Assembly (NCBI GenBank): GCA_002299425.1
Contig: DBNW01000053.1
Coordinates: 481 to 64,480, forward strand
Source of the DNA: Methylococcaceae bacterium UBA662
GTDB taxonomy: Bacteria > Pseudomonadota > Gammaproteobacteria > Methylococcales > Methylomonadaceae
Direction: 5' to 3'
DNA: 64,000 bases
Part shown: positions 40,337 through 49,066 of the stretch, piece after piece
How positions within the stretch are numbered: position 1 is the stretch's first letter
Layout of the letters: the number at the start of each line of letters is the position of its first letter
The notes under the pieces: generated by a model
What the model was told of the DNA's origin: nothing
The model's input: only the letters and a program-made list of their open reading frames with translations
Database searches by the model: none
Translations under genes and position numbers: made by a program

Positions 40337-40753
40337 TTACAGTTCCGTGGTATTGAGCCAAAGGTCGTGTTTGTTGCAAAGGCTTAGTGCGTACACCAAG
40401 CCGGTGTAGTTTCCTACAGTGAAAACGGAGCGGGCCACGTTTTCTTGGGTGGGATTAAAGAGGTGTTCGGCCATAAACTGGTACTGCTTATCCAGCAATA
40501 CATGCTTGACAATGTAATGATCGTACCCATTCATCTCATGGGCGGTGATGAGGTGTATTTTTGTTGAGCCGTCGGTTTTGTCAATTTCGATGGTTGGTGT
40601 GTGTGTCGAAGCCTTACCCGCCCAACGCCCTTGGGAGTTTTGGCTGTAAATTAAATCGGCGGTGATGGGGAGCTGGCGGGGTTCCGCCAGGCTGGGCCAG
40701 GAGGCAACAAGACCAGCACCTACGCCAAGTTGAATAAAATTACGACGTTTCAT
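40337..40753 (-). CDS. Tat-exported superoxide-reductase-like (desulfoferrodoxin domain) protein
   Basis: 138 residues. The N-terminus MKRRNFIQLGVGAGLVASWP is a twin-arginine signal. The rest lines up with the iron domain of neelaredoxin/superoxide reductase: STHTPTIEI (H51), AHEMNGYDHYI (H72 and H79) and SLCNKHDLW (C126 and H129). That is the full 4-His 1-Cys set, with C-x2-H spacing as in the family. The Glu-Lys pair that precedes the first His in classical enzymes (EKH) is replaced by Ser-Thr, so catalysis may differ. Such proteins are unusual in aerobes. Neighbours are nnrS downstream and an unknown membrane protein upstream. Confidence 0.75.
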   Translation of the reverse strand: MKRRNFIQLGVGAGLVASWPSLAEPRQLPITADLIYSQNSQGRWAGKASTHTPTIEIDKTDGSTKIHLITAHEMNGYDHYIVKHVLLDKQYQFMAEHLFNPTQENVARSVFTVGNYTGLVYALSLCNKHDLWLNTTEL

Positions 40754-40835
40754 AACAGCCCCCGTTGACGGTGTGTTTGAGTGAAGGGTGGTTTCACGTT
40801 GCGTTTGAATGTTCTAAAAACACAGTTATTGGTTT

Positions 40836-41618
40836 TCATTCATTGCCCGCTCCTTGAAAAGCGTTCTTAGGCATTTTAGCTTTTAACCAAGCGTAGCTTT
40901 TCTGGAAGATTGTTAAGGCTTCCGGGGCAGCAGCGATTGCCACGGCATCAACCAAGCAATACCAAGCCGCTACGCCGCTCGGTGGATTGCCTTGGGGAAG
41001 ACTTAAAACCGGGTCAATGGCAGCCCATTTCCAGGTGCCAGCGGCGGTGCCAATCAATTCCAGCCAGGTGGTGATAAAAAAAGCCCCCAAATAAACCATG
41101 GGCGAGCGGCCTTTGAACAGGCAGACAAGGAATACACAATACAGCAACGCCCCAACAGCGTCACCTTGTTTTGCCAGGCCACTAATGCCGTAGACTGACC
41201 AGACACCACACACCAGTACGACAAAGGTCGCTATTTCGCGGGCATAACGCAAAAACAAGCCCGAACGCGCTAGGGCGACAGCAGTAAGGTAGACCATGCC
41301 ATGTCCCGGAGGGACATAAGCGGGTACGTTGCCAAACCGGTAGGTGTAGCCGCCCATATAGGGTGAGGCAAAATGTTCACCAACGGTCGCGAACACGACA
41401 GCTATGGCCACCTGCATGCGGACTTCGTTGTGTTCGCCCAGTAACAAGCCGATTAAGAACACCCAGCCAAACACCCCTAAGGTATTTTGCCAGGCTAAAC
41501 TGCCGTGGGCATCGCTAATTAAGCAAGCGGCAACGCAAAAAAAGGTAAAGCCGGCAATAAAATAATCGCGTTTATTGTGGGGGTGAGCGCAGCTTATTTT
41601 GGGAAAGTAGCGAAGCAC
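40836..41618 (-). CDS. multi-pass membrane protein of unknown function
   Basis: About 260 residues with 7-8 hydrophobic segments. I do not recognise a characterised family. Striking conserved-looking segments are GEHFASPYMGGYTYRFGNV, the PPGHGMVYLTAVALARSG stretch and TWLELIGTAAGTWKWAA, with Glu, His and aromatic residues placed as in carotenoid-hydratase-like or other polar-ligand membrane proteins. That comparison is a loose impression. Start: the frame begins with TTG at 41663, but a GTG at 41618 with AGG six bases upstream is more credible. It lies 80 bases ahead of the SOR-like gene on the same strand and after a terminator. Confidence 0.6.
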   Translation of the reverse strand: MLRYFPKISCAHPHNKRDYFIAGFTFFCVAACLISDAHGSLAWQNTLGVFGWVFLIGLLLGEHNEVRMQVAIAVVFATVGEHFASPYMGGYTYRFGNVPAYVPPGHGMVYLTAVALARSGLFLRYAREIATFVVLVCGVWSVYGISGLAKQGDAVGALLYCVFLVCLFKGRSPMVYLGAFFITTWLELIGTAAGTWKWAAIDPVLSLPQGNPPSGVAAWYCLVDAVAIAAAPEALTIFQKSYAWLKAKMPKNAFQGAGNE

Positions 41619-41840
41619 AAAAAACCTCAAGTTAAGTAAGTTTTTAAGCGAAGTTAGGAACAACCGGGCCGCCCGGCCGAGTAGTTTACCTAAAAAAACG
41701 GGTAAGCAGGAAGGCCCATTAAAGTGTTTTAGCGGTTAAGCGGGCATTCGTGGTGTTTTTGTAACCGGCTTTTGCTGGCTGTTGGCGGGTACGGTTAGGG
41801 TGGGTGGCAGTTTTTGATGAGAGCGGGGAAAGCCGGGCAG

Positions 41841-41877
41841 AAAAAAGCCAGCACCCTGTTTCGGCGGTGCCGGCTTT
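41841..41877 (-). terminator. rho-independent terminator after the copper-protein gene
   Basis: AAAGCC-A-GCACC (41844-41855) pairs with GGTGC-C-GGCTTT (41866-41877) around a 10-base loop. On the minus strand it is followed by a T-run. It lies 12 bases past the cupredoxin stop, separating that two-gene unit from the unknown membrane protein and SOR-like genes. Confidence 0.75.
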
Positions 41878-41888
41878 GTTGTCTGCGG

Positions 41889-42827
41889 TCAGTTTTCTGG
41901 CAGCGTTTTGTTCTTTTTGTTCGCTATGATTTTTATCAAATCAGTCACCAAACCGGCCATAAATCGGATACCCGAACCTACGGCTTCAAAAACGTACGCA
42001 AGAACTTCTGAAAACGTCATGCCTTTGAATTTTTTGGCCAAGAACGGGGCTATCAGCAATCCTAAAGCCAACCCTATGACTGTAGTTCCAGAAAAAAACC
42101 CGTCCGGTTGTTTTGCTTTGGTGCTCGCTGCTGTGTTTTGTGTAGGGTCACTGGATGGCTGGGCGGTTGCCAGTTCTTTTTCCCGGGCTTCGGCGGCGGC
42201 TATCAATTGAGGCAAGCTGGCCTCGTAGTCGTCGGCTTGTACAAATGCAGTGACACCCGGAATGCTGGGTAGGTCGCCATCGCCCTTGCCGACTTTAAGC
42301 TGGGCTTTCATGCCTTTTTCCATGTGTTGGGCGATGTCGCAATGCACTAGATAGGTTTTGTCGCCCGGCGGCAAGATCAACGTCCCGGATATTTTAGCAG
42401 GGCCGGTGATCTCTAAGTGAAACATGCCTTTTGGGTACAGGTATTTAGGCAGGCCGTGCATCATCCATTGGTGGCGTATTTTATCTTCGTTGATAAAGTG
42501 TACGGTCAGTTTGGTGCAGGGCTTGAAGTTGAATTCTTGGGTGTCGAAGGCAAACATCCGACCCGGAAATTTTTCCGCATACCGATGGCCGGCATGGACG
42601 GTTATCTCTTGGGTTTCGGAGATTTTGTCGCAGCCACCGGGTAGAATGTCGCTGTTTTGCCCCATGACCATGCCACCTGCCATGTTCATCAGGTGGCCGT
42701 CACCGTGATCCATCAGCATGCCGTCATGGTCAACGATTTCCACAGCGATGGCGGGCGTTGCAAAAAGCCAGGCCAGTGCGATGAGCGAAAGTAACGGCAT
42801 CATGTTTTGTCCCCTGTTCGTTTTCAT
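41889..42827 (-). CDS. membrane-anchored periplasmic type-1 copper (cupredoxin) protein
   Basis: 312 residues: a signal peptide ending in TPAIA; a His/Met/Asp-rich stretch (HDGMLMDHGDGHLMNMAGGM, about 34-53) able to bind copper; and a cupredoxin domain with likely type-1 ligands H119 (IRHQW), C163, H168 and M173 in LVHCDIAQHMEKGM (C-x4-H-x4-M). An Ala/Gln-rich linker and a C-terminal membrane helix (GTTVIGLALGLLIAPFLAKK) with an amphipathic tail follow. The start is ambiguous: the first ATG gives a basic n-region, but AGGGGA favours the ATG pair at 42803. The physiological partner is unknown; an electron-transfer or copper-handling role is inferred. Confidence 0.75.
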   Translation of the reverse strand: MKTNRGQNMMPLLSLIALAWLFATPAIAVEIVDHDGMLMDHGDGHLMNMAGGMVMGQNSDILPGGCDKISETQEITVHAGHRYAEKFPGRMFAFDTQEFNFKPCTKLTVHFINEDKIRHQWMMHGLPKYLYPKGMFHLEITGPAKISGTLILPPGDKTYLVHCDIAQHMEKGMKAQLKVGKGDGDLPSIPGVTAFVQADDYEASLPQLIAAAEAREKELATAQPSSDPTQNTAASTKAKQPDGFFSGTTVIGLALGLLIAPFLAKKFKGMTFSEVLAYVFEAVGSGIRFMAGLVTDLIKIIANKKNKTLPEN

Positions 42828-42847
42828 AAACGGCTTTAGTCTTAAAA

Positions 42848-43444
42848 TTAGGCTTGGTTTTTTGCTTTTGCGAACAAGCCGTTGACTCTGTTTTTAAAGT
42901 CGGTGTTTGACAAGTACAGGACGTAAAGACCGGCGAATGCGATAAACAAATAAAGAAATAAGTTGGTTTTGCTGACAGGCCCACCGGTACCCGCTTTAAA
43001 TGCCATGTGGGCATCGAGACGTTCGCCTTGGTCGGGTACTAGGGTGATGTGGATTAAATACTGGCCAGGTTCTGGAACCCCGTTGGGCAGTTCTAGGTTG
43101 ACGGTACCGGATTTATGCTTGGTGGCAGGTTGGAAGAAAACCCGGGTGCCTTCAGGCTCCTTGGTCACTTCAAACTCAACAGCCATATTCCGATACCGCA
43201 TGTCTTGGTAATCGAAAACCAATTGAGTCTTTGTAGTAGTGCCGGGCAGGCTTCCGCAAAATTCTTGGGCTTGATACAGCGATGGCTGGTAGGCCGTGTA
43301 ATGAATCCAGTGGCCGGGTTCTAACTCGAATTTGCATTGGTCGGTGTCGGTGCCAGCAGCACCGCCATGAGCCCATAGCGCGGCGGAGAATAGCAAACCT
43401 GAAAATGCCAGGCATAGTTTTTTTATAAAGCGTGCAGTGTTCAT
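42848..43444 (-). CDS. membrane-anchored periplasmic protein, unknown, copper-cluster associated
   Basis: 198 residues. A signal peptide ends at LWA-HGG; the mature protein may begin with His (HGGAAG). The periplasmic domain has two Cys (C37 in DQCKFEL, C63 in QEFCGSLP), GHWIHYTAYQP and FDYQDMRYRNMAVEFEV, then a C-terminal helix (NLFLYLFIAFAGLYVLYLS) with a basic tail. The layout recalls AmoD/PmoD-like anchored proteins of ammonia and methane oxidisers, from memory only. The ATG at 43444 follows GGAAGG. It is the first gene of the unit with the cupredoxin gene, 20 bases apart. Confidence 0.65.
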   Translation of the reverse strand: MNTARFIKKLCLAFSGLLFSAALWAHGGAAGTDTDQCKFELEPGHWIHYTAYQPSLYQAQEFCGSLPGTTTKTQLVFDYQDMRYRNMAVEFEVTKEPEGTRVFFQPATKHKSGTVNLELPNGVPEPGQYLIHITLVPDQGERLDAHMAFKAGTGGPVSKTNLFLYLFIAFAGLYVLYLSNTDFKNRVNGLFAKAKNQA

Positions 43445-43725
43445 AATACCTTCCAGTCTTGAGAAATAGTTATTATTATATGGTGCTTCGTGAGTGCCCA
43501 TACCCTTGAGCAGAATAGAAAACTCCAAAATTTGCTACCTAAAACAGCAAGCCGCCACAATAGCATATTAAATTATTCATAAGCAAATGGTGAACCTTTA
43601 AGCCCCTTAGCGGCTCTACTGCACTTTTTTGAACAAAAGCAGTTGAAAAAGAATTGGCTAACAGCACCTTTTTCCGGCCATCTTGTTACAGCCAAACTAT
43701 AAATAAATAACGGAGTCCACCCCAC

Positions 43726-45360
43726 ATGTCATCCTTGACTACGTCCAAAGCTTGGTCTGCTTTGCAAGAACATTTCGATCGCATTAAAGACAATTCGATC
43801 CGCAAAGCTTTTGAGGAAGACCTGAACCGTCACGACAAGTTCTCGGTTAATTTGCACGATATCGTATTCGATTTCTCAAAAAATAGAATTTCTGAACAAA
43901 CGTTGCCGTTGTTGATTGATCTTGCTAACCATGCCGGGCTAAAAAGCAAAATTGAGGCGATGTTTTCCGGGGTGCCGATCAATGTGACAGAACACCGTGC
44001 GGCACTGCATACGGCATTAAGAAACAGGAGCGAGTGCCCCGTTTATTTTGATGGTGAGGATGTGATGCCGCACATCCGTTCGGTGTTAGCCAAAATGCGG
44101 GTGTTTTGCGAGCGAGTCAGGTCAGGTGATTGGCGCGGTTATACCGGCAAGGCCATTACCGATATTGTCAACATAGGCATTGGCGGTTCGGGTTTAGGGC
44201 CAAAAATGGTGGCTACGGCATTAGCGCCCTACGGTTCGCCAGGGCTTAAGGTGCATTTTGTCTCTAATATTGACCAAGCCAATTTGGTCGAGACCCTCAA
44301 TTCATTGTCTGCCGAGACAACGTTGTTCGTTATCGTCTCAAAATTGTTTAATACCCAGGAGACTATGATAAATGCGGCCTCTGCCAGGCAGTGGTTTTTC
44401 GACCAGACCTGTAGCGAGACAGCGATCGCCAAGCATTTTGTCGCCATTTCCACTAATGCTGAGAATGTCGCCAAATTTGGTATTGATACCGAAAACATGT
44501 TTGTATTCTGGGACTGGGTTGGAGGGCGTTATTCGTTGTGGTCGGCGGTGGGGTTGTCGGTGGCACTTTACGTCGGTATGGATCATTTTGAGGCTTTGTT
44601 GCAGGGGGCTTATGAAGTCGACGAGCATTTCCGGCATGCCCCATTTGAGCGCAATATCCCCGTTATCATGGCCTTACTGGGCATTTGGTATAACAATTTT
44701 TTCAAGGCGCAAACCCACGTCTTACTGCCTTATGATCATTCCTTGCGTTATTTTGCCGACTACTTTCAGCAAGGCGATATGGAAAGCAATGGCAAACGTA
44801 TCGCCTTGGATGGGGAGCCGGTTGATTACGACACCGGGCCGATTATTTGGGGGCAGGCGGGAACAAACGGCCAGCACGCCTTTTACCAGTTGATCCATCA
44901 AGGCACTAAACTCGTTCCTTGTGACTTTTTGGTAGCGGCCAACAGCCATTACACATTGCCGAAGCACCATGCTATTTTGGTGTCCAATTTTCTGGCACAG
45001 ACGGAAGCCTTGATGCGTGGTAAGGTTGCCGCTGAAGTGATCGCAGAGCTTGCCCCAGAACACGCGCAAGACAAGTTACTGGTAGCTTCGAAAGTATTTC
45101 CCGGCAACAGGCCGTCTAACGCCTTCATGTTCAAAAAATTAACTCCGAAAACGTTAGGCTCATTAATCGCCCTGTACGAACATAAAATTTTTGTGCAGGG
45201 TGCGATCTGGAACATCAATTCGTTCGATCAATGGGGCGTGGAGTTGGGTAAAGTGCTGGCAAGCACTATTTTTTTAGAATTGCAGAACGACACGGTTATC
45301 AGTAGCCATGACAGCTCGACCAACGGTTTGATCAACGCCTACAAGCGGTTGCGCGATTAA
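43726..45360 (+). CDS. pgi: glucose-6-phosphate isomerase with altered active-site residues
   Basis: 544 residues interconverting glucose-6-P and fructose-6-P. Family signatures are [59 protein letters not shown] and [10 protein letters not shown]; His of PKHHAIL and the late Lys are present. Two departures: the phosphate loop reads SKLFNTQET where SKTFTTQET is usual (L207, N209), and GQAGTNGQH has Gln (Q377) where most enzymes have the catalytic Glu (GEPGTNGQH). It may still be active, but kinetics or substrate could differ. It is preceded by GGAG and divergent from the copper cluster. Confidence 0.9.
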   Translation: MSSLTTSKAWSALQEHFDRIKDNSIRKAFEEDLNRHDKFSVNLHDIVFDFSKNRISEQTLPLLIDLANHAGLKSKIEAMFSGVPINVTEHRAALHTALRNRSECPVYFDGEDVMPHIRSVLAKMRVFCERVRSGDWRGYTGKAITDIVNIGIGGSGLGPKMVATALAPYGSPGLKVHFVSNIDQANLVETLNSLSAETTLFVIVSKLFNTQETMINAASARQWFFDQTCSETAIAKHFVAISTNAENVAKFGIDTENMFVFWDWVGGRYSLWSAVGLSVALYVGMDHFEALLQGAYEVDEHFRHAPFERNIPVIMALLGIWYNNFFKAQTHVLLPYDHSLRYFADYFQQGDMESNGKRIALDGEPVDYDTGPIIWGQAGTNGQHAFYQLIHQGTKLVPCDFLVAANSHYTLPKHHAILVSNFLAQTEALMRGKVAAEVIAELAPEHAQDKLLVASKVFPGNRPSNAFMFKKLTPKTLGSLIALYEHKIFVQGAIWNINSFDQWGVELGKVLASTIFLELQNDTVISSHDSSTNGLINAYKRLRD

Positions 45361-45491
45361 TGCCCGTAATCTACAGTTTTAGTTGAGGGGGGTTTAACCT
45401 GGGTGGATGCGGTTCGCACGCAACAAGCAGTAGGTTTTTTTATTCCCTTAACGGATGCTGTAACCGACCCATCATCACCCCCTAAACCCCC

Positions 45492-46397
45492 ATGCACCAT
45501 TCAATCAAGCAAATACTCGATGCCGCCGGTCAAATTATTCTGGGCAAGCCCCACCAAATTCGGCTGGCTGTCTGCTGCCTATTGGCGCGCGGTCATTTGT
45601 TGATAGAAGACCTGCCCGGAGTGGGCAAAACCACGCTGGCCTACACGCTGGCGAAATTGCTGGGTCTTCAATACCAGCGGATACAATTTACCAGCGATCT
45701 GTTGCCTGCTGACATCCTCGGTGCATCCATTTTTGAAGTTGAAAACCATCGTTTTACCTTTCACCAAGGGCCTATTTTTAACCAAATGATTCTGGCGGAT
45801 GAAATCAACCGCGCCACGCCAAAAACCCAAAGTGCTCTGTTGGAGGCGATGGAAGAGCAGCAAGTCAGCATAGAAGGCACCACTTACGCCTTGCCTCAGC
45901 CTTTTTTTGTTATCGCCACCCAAAACCCTTCCTTCCAAGCGGGCACTTTTCCTTTGCCAGAATCACAGTTGGATCGGTTTTTAATGCGCATTCGTCTAGG
46001 CTACCCCGACCACGCCGCCGAACGCCTGCTGCTGGCTGGACAAGACCGACATAGACTGATTGCCCAGCAACCGGCTTGTATAACACCCGCTCAACTTGAA
46101 GCACTGCAAAAAGCGGCGGCGGCGATACACACCGCCCCGGCCCTATTGGACTATTGCCAAGCCTTGATAGCGTTTACCCGGGAATCGTCCGTGTACAGTT
46201 ACGGTTTGTCGCCACGCGGTGGGCTGGCGTTATTGCGGGCTGCCAAATCGTGGGCGTTTATGGACCAGCGCGACGCCGTTATCCCCGAGGACTTGCAGGC
46301 TGTTTTGGCGGCGGTAGCCGGGCATCGTCTGTACGCGGATAGCCAAGATTCGGCAGCCATCGTTGCCCCTATCTTGGAAAAAGTGGCGATTTGTTGA
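45492..46397 (+). CDS. MoxR-family AAA ATPase
   Basis: A 301-residue AAA+ ATPase: Walker A LPGVGKTTLAY, a central RIQFTSDLLPADILGASIFE, Walker B LADEINRATPKTQSALLEAM, and FVIATQNPSFQAGTFPLPES with sensor 1. MoxR proteins act as chaperones that mature or insert metal cofactors with von Willebrand/DUF58 partners. It is followed by a DUF58 gene after 2 bases. The usual third partner, a TgpA-like transglutaminase, is missing. Confidence 0.9.
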   Translation: MHHSIKQILDAAGQIILGKPHQIRLAVCCLLARGHLLIEDLPGVGKTTLAYTLAKLLGLQYQRIQFTSDLLPADILGASIFEVENHRFTFHQGPIFNQMILADEINRATPKTQSALLEAMEEQQVSIEGTTYALPQPFFVIATQNPSFQAGTFPLPESQLDRFLMRIRLGYPDHAAERLLLAGQDRHRLIAQQPACITPAQLEALQKAAAAIHTAPALLDYCQALIAFTRESSVYSYGLSPRGGLALLRAAKSWAFMDQRDAVIPEDLQAVLAAVAGHRLYADSQDSAAIVAPILEKVAIC

Positions 46398-46399
46398 GA

Positions 46400-47338
46400 A
46401 TGTCCCGTTTGGCGGCTTGGCTAAAGGCACGGCGTTTTTTCGTCGGCGCAGCTGCGTCAGACAAGCCGGTCACCTTGACGCACCGGCGCATTTTTATTCT
46501 ACCCAATCAACGCGGGATTGGTTTTTGTGCGCTCATTCTGTTGCTGTTGCTGATAGCGTTTGTCTATGCCAACAACTTAGTCTACCTTCTGGCCTTTTTG
46601 TTGTCGGGTGTGTTGGTCGTCACTATGCTGCACAGTTTTAAATCCTTGGCCGGCCTGATGCTGCAAAAAGGTCAAAGTACGCCGGTATTTGCCGGTGAAG
46701 ATGCGGTTTTTAATTTACACATCAGCAACCCCGGAAACTTTGGCCGTGCAGCCATCGACATTGTCTTAGAGCAGCCACTGACCGTGACCTTACCAAGCCA
46801 GAGCAAAATCACGGTTCGGCTGTATGCCAAAACCCGAAACCGGGGCTGGCATCGGCCCGGCAAAGTCACTGTGTCTAGCCTGTATCCACTGGGCTTGTTT
46901 CGTGCCTGGGCTCCTGTGCAATTTGATTTTAAGGTGCTGGTTTACCCTAAACCAGCCGAGCAAAGCTTGCCGTTTCCCGATGCGGCCGCAGTAAACGGCG
47001 AACCCGGTGGAGGGGGGAGGGGGGGTGAGGATTTTTATGGGGTGAGGGAATACCAACCCGGTGATGCCATCAAACACATCCACTGGAAGGCCCTGGCAAA
47101 ACGGCAGGGGGTGTTTAGTAAGCAATACGGCAGTGAACGGGCTGACGAATTGTGGCTGGATTACGCGCAGATCCAAGGCAACGGTGTCGAAGAGCGGCTA
47201 AGCCGGTTGTGCCGCTGGGTGATCAACGCCGAACAAGCTGGTTTGCGCTACGGCTTACGCTTGCCAGAATTGGTCTTAGCACCATCAAGCGGGTCTGAGC
47301 ATTACCGAAAATGTTTGACGGCACTGGCGTTGTTTTAA
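46400..47338 (+). CDS. DUF58 protein, MoxR partner
   Basis: 312 residues. Two N-terminal membrane helices (GIGFCALILLLLLIAFVYAN, NLVYLLAFLLSGVLVVTML) precede a soluble region containing the DUF58 core GGEDFYGVREYQPGDAIKHI and HWKALAKRQGVFSKQYG. A glycine-rich GEPGGGGRGG lies before the core. The ATG at 46400 is two bases past the moxR stop. Its TAA overlaps the stop of the convergent rhlB gene (TTAA). The function of the pair is unknown beyond chaperone inference. Confidence 0.87.
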   Translation: MSRLAAWLKARRFFVGAAASDKPVTLTHRRIFILPNQRGIGFCALILLLLLIAFVYANNLVYLLAFLLSGVLVVTMLHSFKSLAGLMLQKGQSTPVFAGEDAVFNLHISNPGNFGRAAIDIVLEQPLTVTLPSQSKITVRLYAKTRNRGWHRPGKVTVSSLYPLGLFRAWAPVQFDFKVLVYPKPAEQSLPFPDAAAVNGEPGGGGRGGEDFYGVREYQPGDAIKHIHWKALAKRQGVFSKQYGSERADELWLDYAQIQGNGVEERLSRLCRWVINAEQAGLRYGLRLPELVLAPSSGSEHYRKCLTALALF

Positions 47339-48606
47339 TCGGTGGTTTGGCGACAGGGCTGGCCAAGCGGTTTGGTTTCCACCAACAAGTCTGGAGTAAT
47401 CGGATGTATCGGCACTTTTTGTGCGATATAGGTCTCAATATCGGGCATTGAATAGGCGTATTCCTCACAGATAAAACTGATCGCCACCCCGGATGTACCG
47501 AACCGCGCCGTACGACCTATGCGGTGTACATAATCCTCAGGTTCCTGGGGCAGGTCGTAATTGAACACATGGGAAACCCCGTCAATGTGCAAACCCCGTG
47601 CGGCGACATCCGTGGCAATCAAAAGATTGACGCGGTTGTTTTGGAAATCAGCCAGCAGGCGTTGTCGCTGATCTTGCGCTACGTCGCCACTTAACGCTGC
47701 CGTTTTATAACCGTTGGCTTTGAGGGTGCTGTCTAAAAAAACGGCCGAACGCTTGGTGTTGACAAACACAATGCTTCGCTGCGGCAACTTTTTACGCAAC
47801 AATCCCACCAGCAATGGCAGTTTTTGTTCATTTGCTGGGCAAAAAGCCAGTTGCTCAATGGCTTGGGAAGTAACTTCCTCGCTTTCAATGCGGATTAAAA
47901 CGGGGTTGTTCATGTACTCATAGGCCAGCTCTGTGACCTTGTAAGAAAGCGTCGCCGAAAACAACATGCTTAACCTTTGTTCAGGGTCCGGCATCCGCCG
48001 CAGCAAATAGCGGATGTCTTTGATAAAACCTAGGTCAAACATGCGGTCTGCCTCGTCCAAGACCGTTATCTGTACATGGCTTAGACTGAAAGCATCTTGC
48101 CGGTAGAAATCAATGATGCGGCCTGGAGTGCCGATGATGATGTCAGGGTTTGCCTTCACCTTAGCGAGCTGTTTTTGGTAATCGATACCGCCATAAATCA
48201 GCGCGATTTTAAAGCCTAAATGACTGCCTAAAGCCAATGCGTCTTTGTGGATTTGGATGGCCAGTTCCCGGGTCGGCGCTAAGATAATCGCCCTAGGTGC
48301 GCCATGAGTTTCGGCGGCTTCTGACGTAGTACCCGATACGCCGCCGCCCCCTGTGTCAAAATCATCTTCCTGTGCATCGTCTACGCCAAGCAAATGCTGG
48401 AAGGTCGCCAATAAAAAAGTGGCCGTTTTTCCGGTGCCGGTTTGTGCCTGACCGGCGATGTCTCTGCCTCGTAACAACAAGGGCAAAGCCTTGTCTTGGA
48501 TAGGCGTACACTGGCTAAAACCGGCTTCTTGCAAGCCTTGCAGAAGGCTGCTGGACAGCTCAAGGTTGCTAAAGCGGGTTGGCGTTAAATGCGTGATACG
48601 GTTCAT
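47335..48606 (-). CDS. rhlB: ATP-dependent RNA helicase RhlB
   Basis: A 423-residue DEAD-box helicase with Q-motif FSQCTPIQDKALP, Walker A AQTGTGKTA, PTRELAIQI, DEAD (LDEADRMFDLGF), SAT, and YVHRIGRTARFG. The position divergent from trxA-rho is the conserved rhlB location. Between motifs I and Ia a Gly/Asp/Glu-rich insertion of about 25 residues (DDAQEDDFDTGGGGVSGTTS) is present. RhlB unwinds RNA in the degradosome. Its stop overlaps that of the DUF58 gene. Confidence 0.9.
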   Translation of the reverse strand: MNRITHLTPTRFSNLELSSSLLQGLQEAGFSQCTPIQDKALPLLLRGRDIAGQAQTGTGKTATFLLATFQHLLGVDDAQEDDFDTGGGGVSGTTSEAAETHGAPRAIILAPTRELAIQIHKDALALGSHLGFKIALIYGGIDYQKQLAKVKANPDIIIGTPGRIIDFYRQDAFSLSHVQITVLDEADRMFDLGFIKDIRYLLRRMPDPEQRLSMLFSATLSYKVTELAYEYMNNPVLIRIESEEVTSQAIEQLAFCPANEQKLPLLVGLLRKKLPQRSIVFVNTKRSAVFLDSTLKANGYKTAALSGDVAQDQRQRLLADFQNNRVNLLIATDVAARGLHIDGVSHVFNYDLPQEPEDYVHRIGRTARFGTSGVAISFICEEYAYSMPDIETYIAQKVPIHPITPDLLVETKPLGQPCRQTTD

Positions 48607-48660
48607 GGCTTCATCATAGCGTAAAACTAAAACGGGTTAAAAGCTTGCCTGAGAAATAAA

Positions 48661-48689
48661 TTGACTCGCTGAGTTAACGGCCCTATATT
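48661..48689 (+). promoter_or_regulatory. sigma-70 promoter of trxA
   Basis: TTGACT (48661-48666), a 17-base spacer and TATATT (48684-48689) lie 25 bases upstream of the GTG of trxA. Spacing and hexamers are close to consensus. Confidence 0.65.
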
Positions 48690-48713
48690 CCCAACCTTTT
48701 TGGAGAACAGATT

Positions 48714-49040
48714 GTGAGCGACTTGGTTTTTCATGTAAACGACGGCGATTTTGATGAAAAAGTGATTAAATCCGAGGGTCCGGTGTTGGTTGATTATTGG
48801 GCAGAATGGTGCGGCCCTTGCAAAATGATTGCTCCCGTCTTAGAAGCAATTGCCAAAGAATATGCTGGAAAACTCACCGTAGTTAAGCTAAACATTGACG
48901 AGAATCCCAAAACACCCCAGCACTACGGCATTCGCGGAATTCCCACTTTAATGCTGTTTAAGGGCGGTGAAGTGGAAGGCACTAAGGTGGGGGCATTGAC
49001 CAAACCCGAGCTCGTTAAGTTTATCGACAGCAATCTTTAA
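48714..49040 (+). CDS. trxA: thioredoxin
   Basis: A 108-residue disulfide reductase with active site [19 protein letters not shown] and cis-Pro segment [14 protein letters not shown]. The start is GTG, with GGAGA 8 bases upstream. It lies between rhlB and rho, the same order as in E. coli. Confidence 0.97.
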   Translation: MSDLVFHVNDGDFDEKVIKSEGPVLVDYWAEWCGPCKMIAPVLEAIAKEYAGKLTVVKLNIDENPKTPQHYGIRGIPTLMLFKGGEVEGTKVGALTKPELVKFIDSNL

Positions 49041-49066
49041 AGCCCGCCTGCCAATTGTAGATGTTA

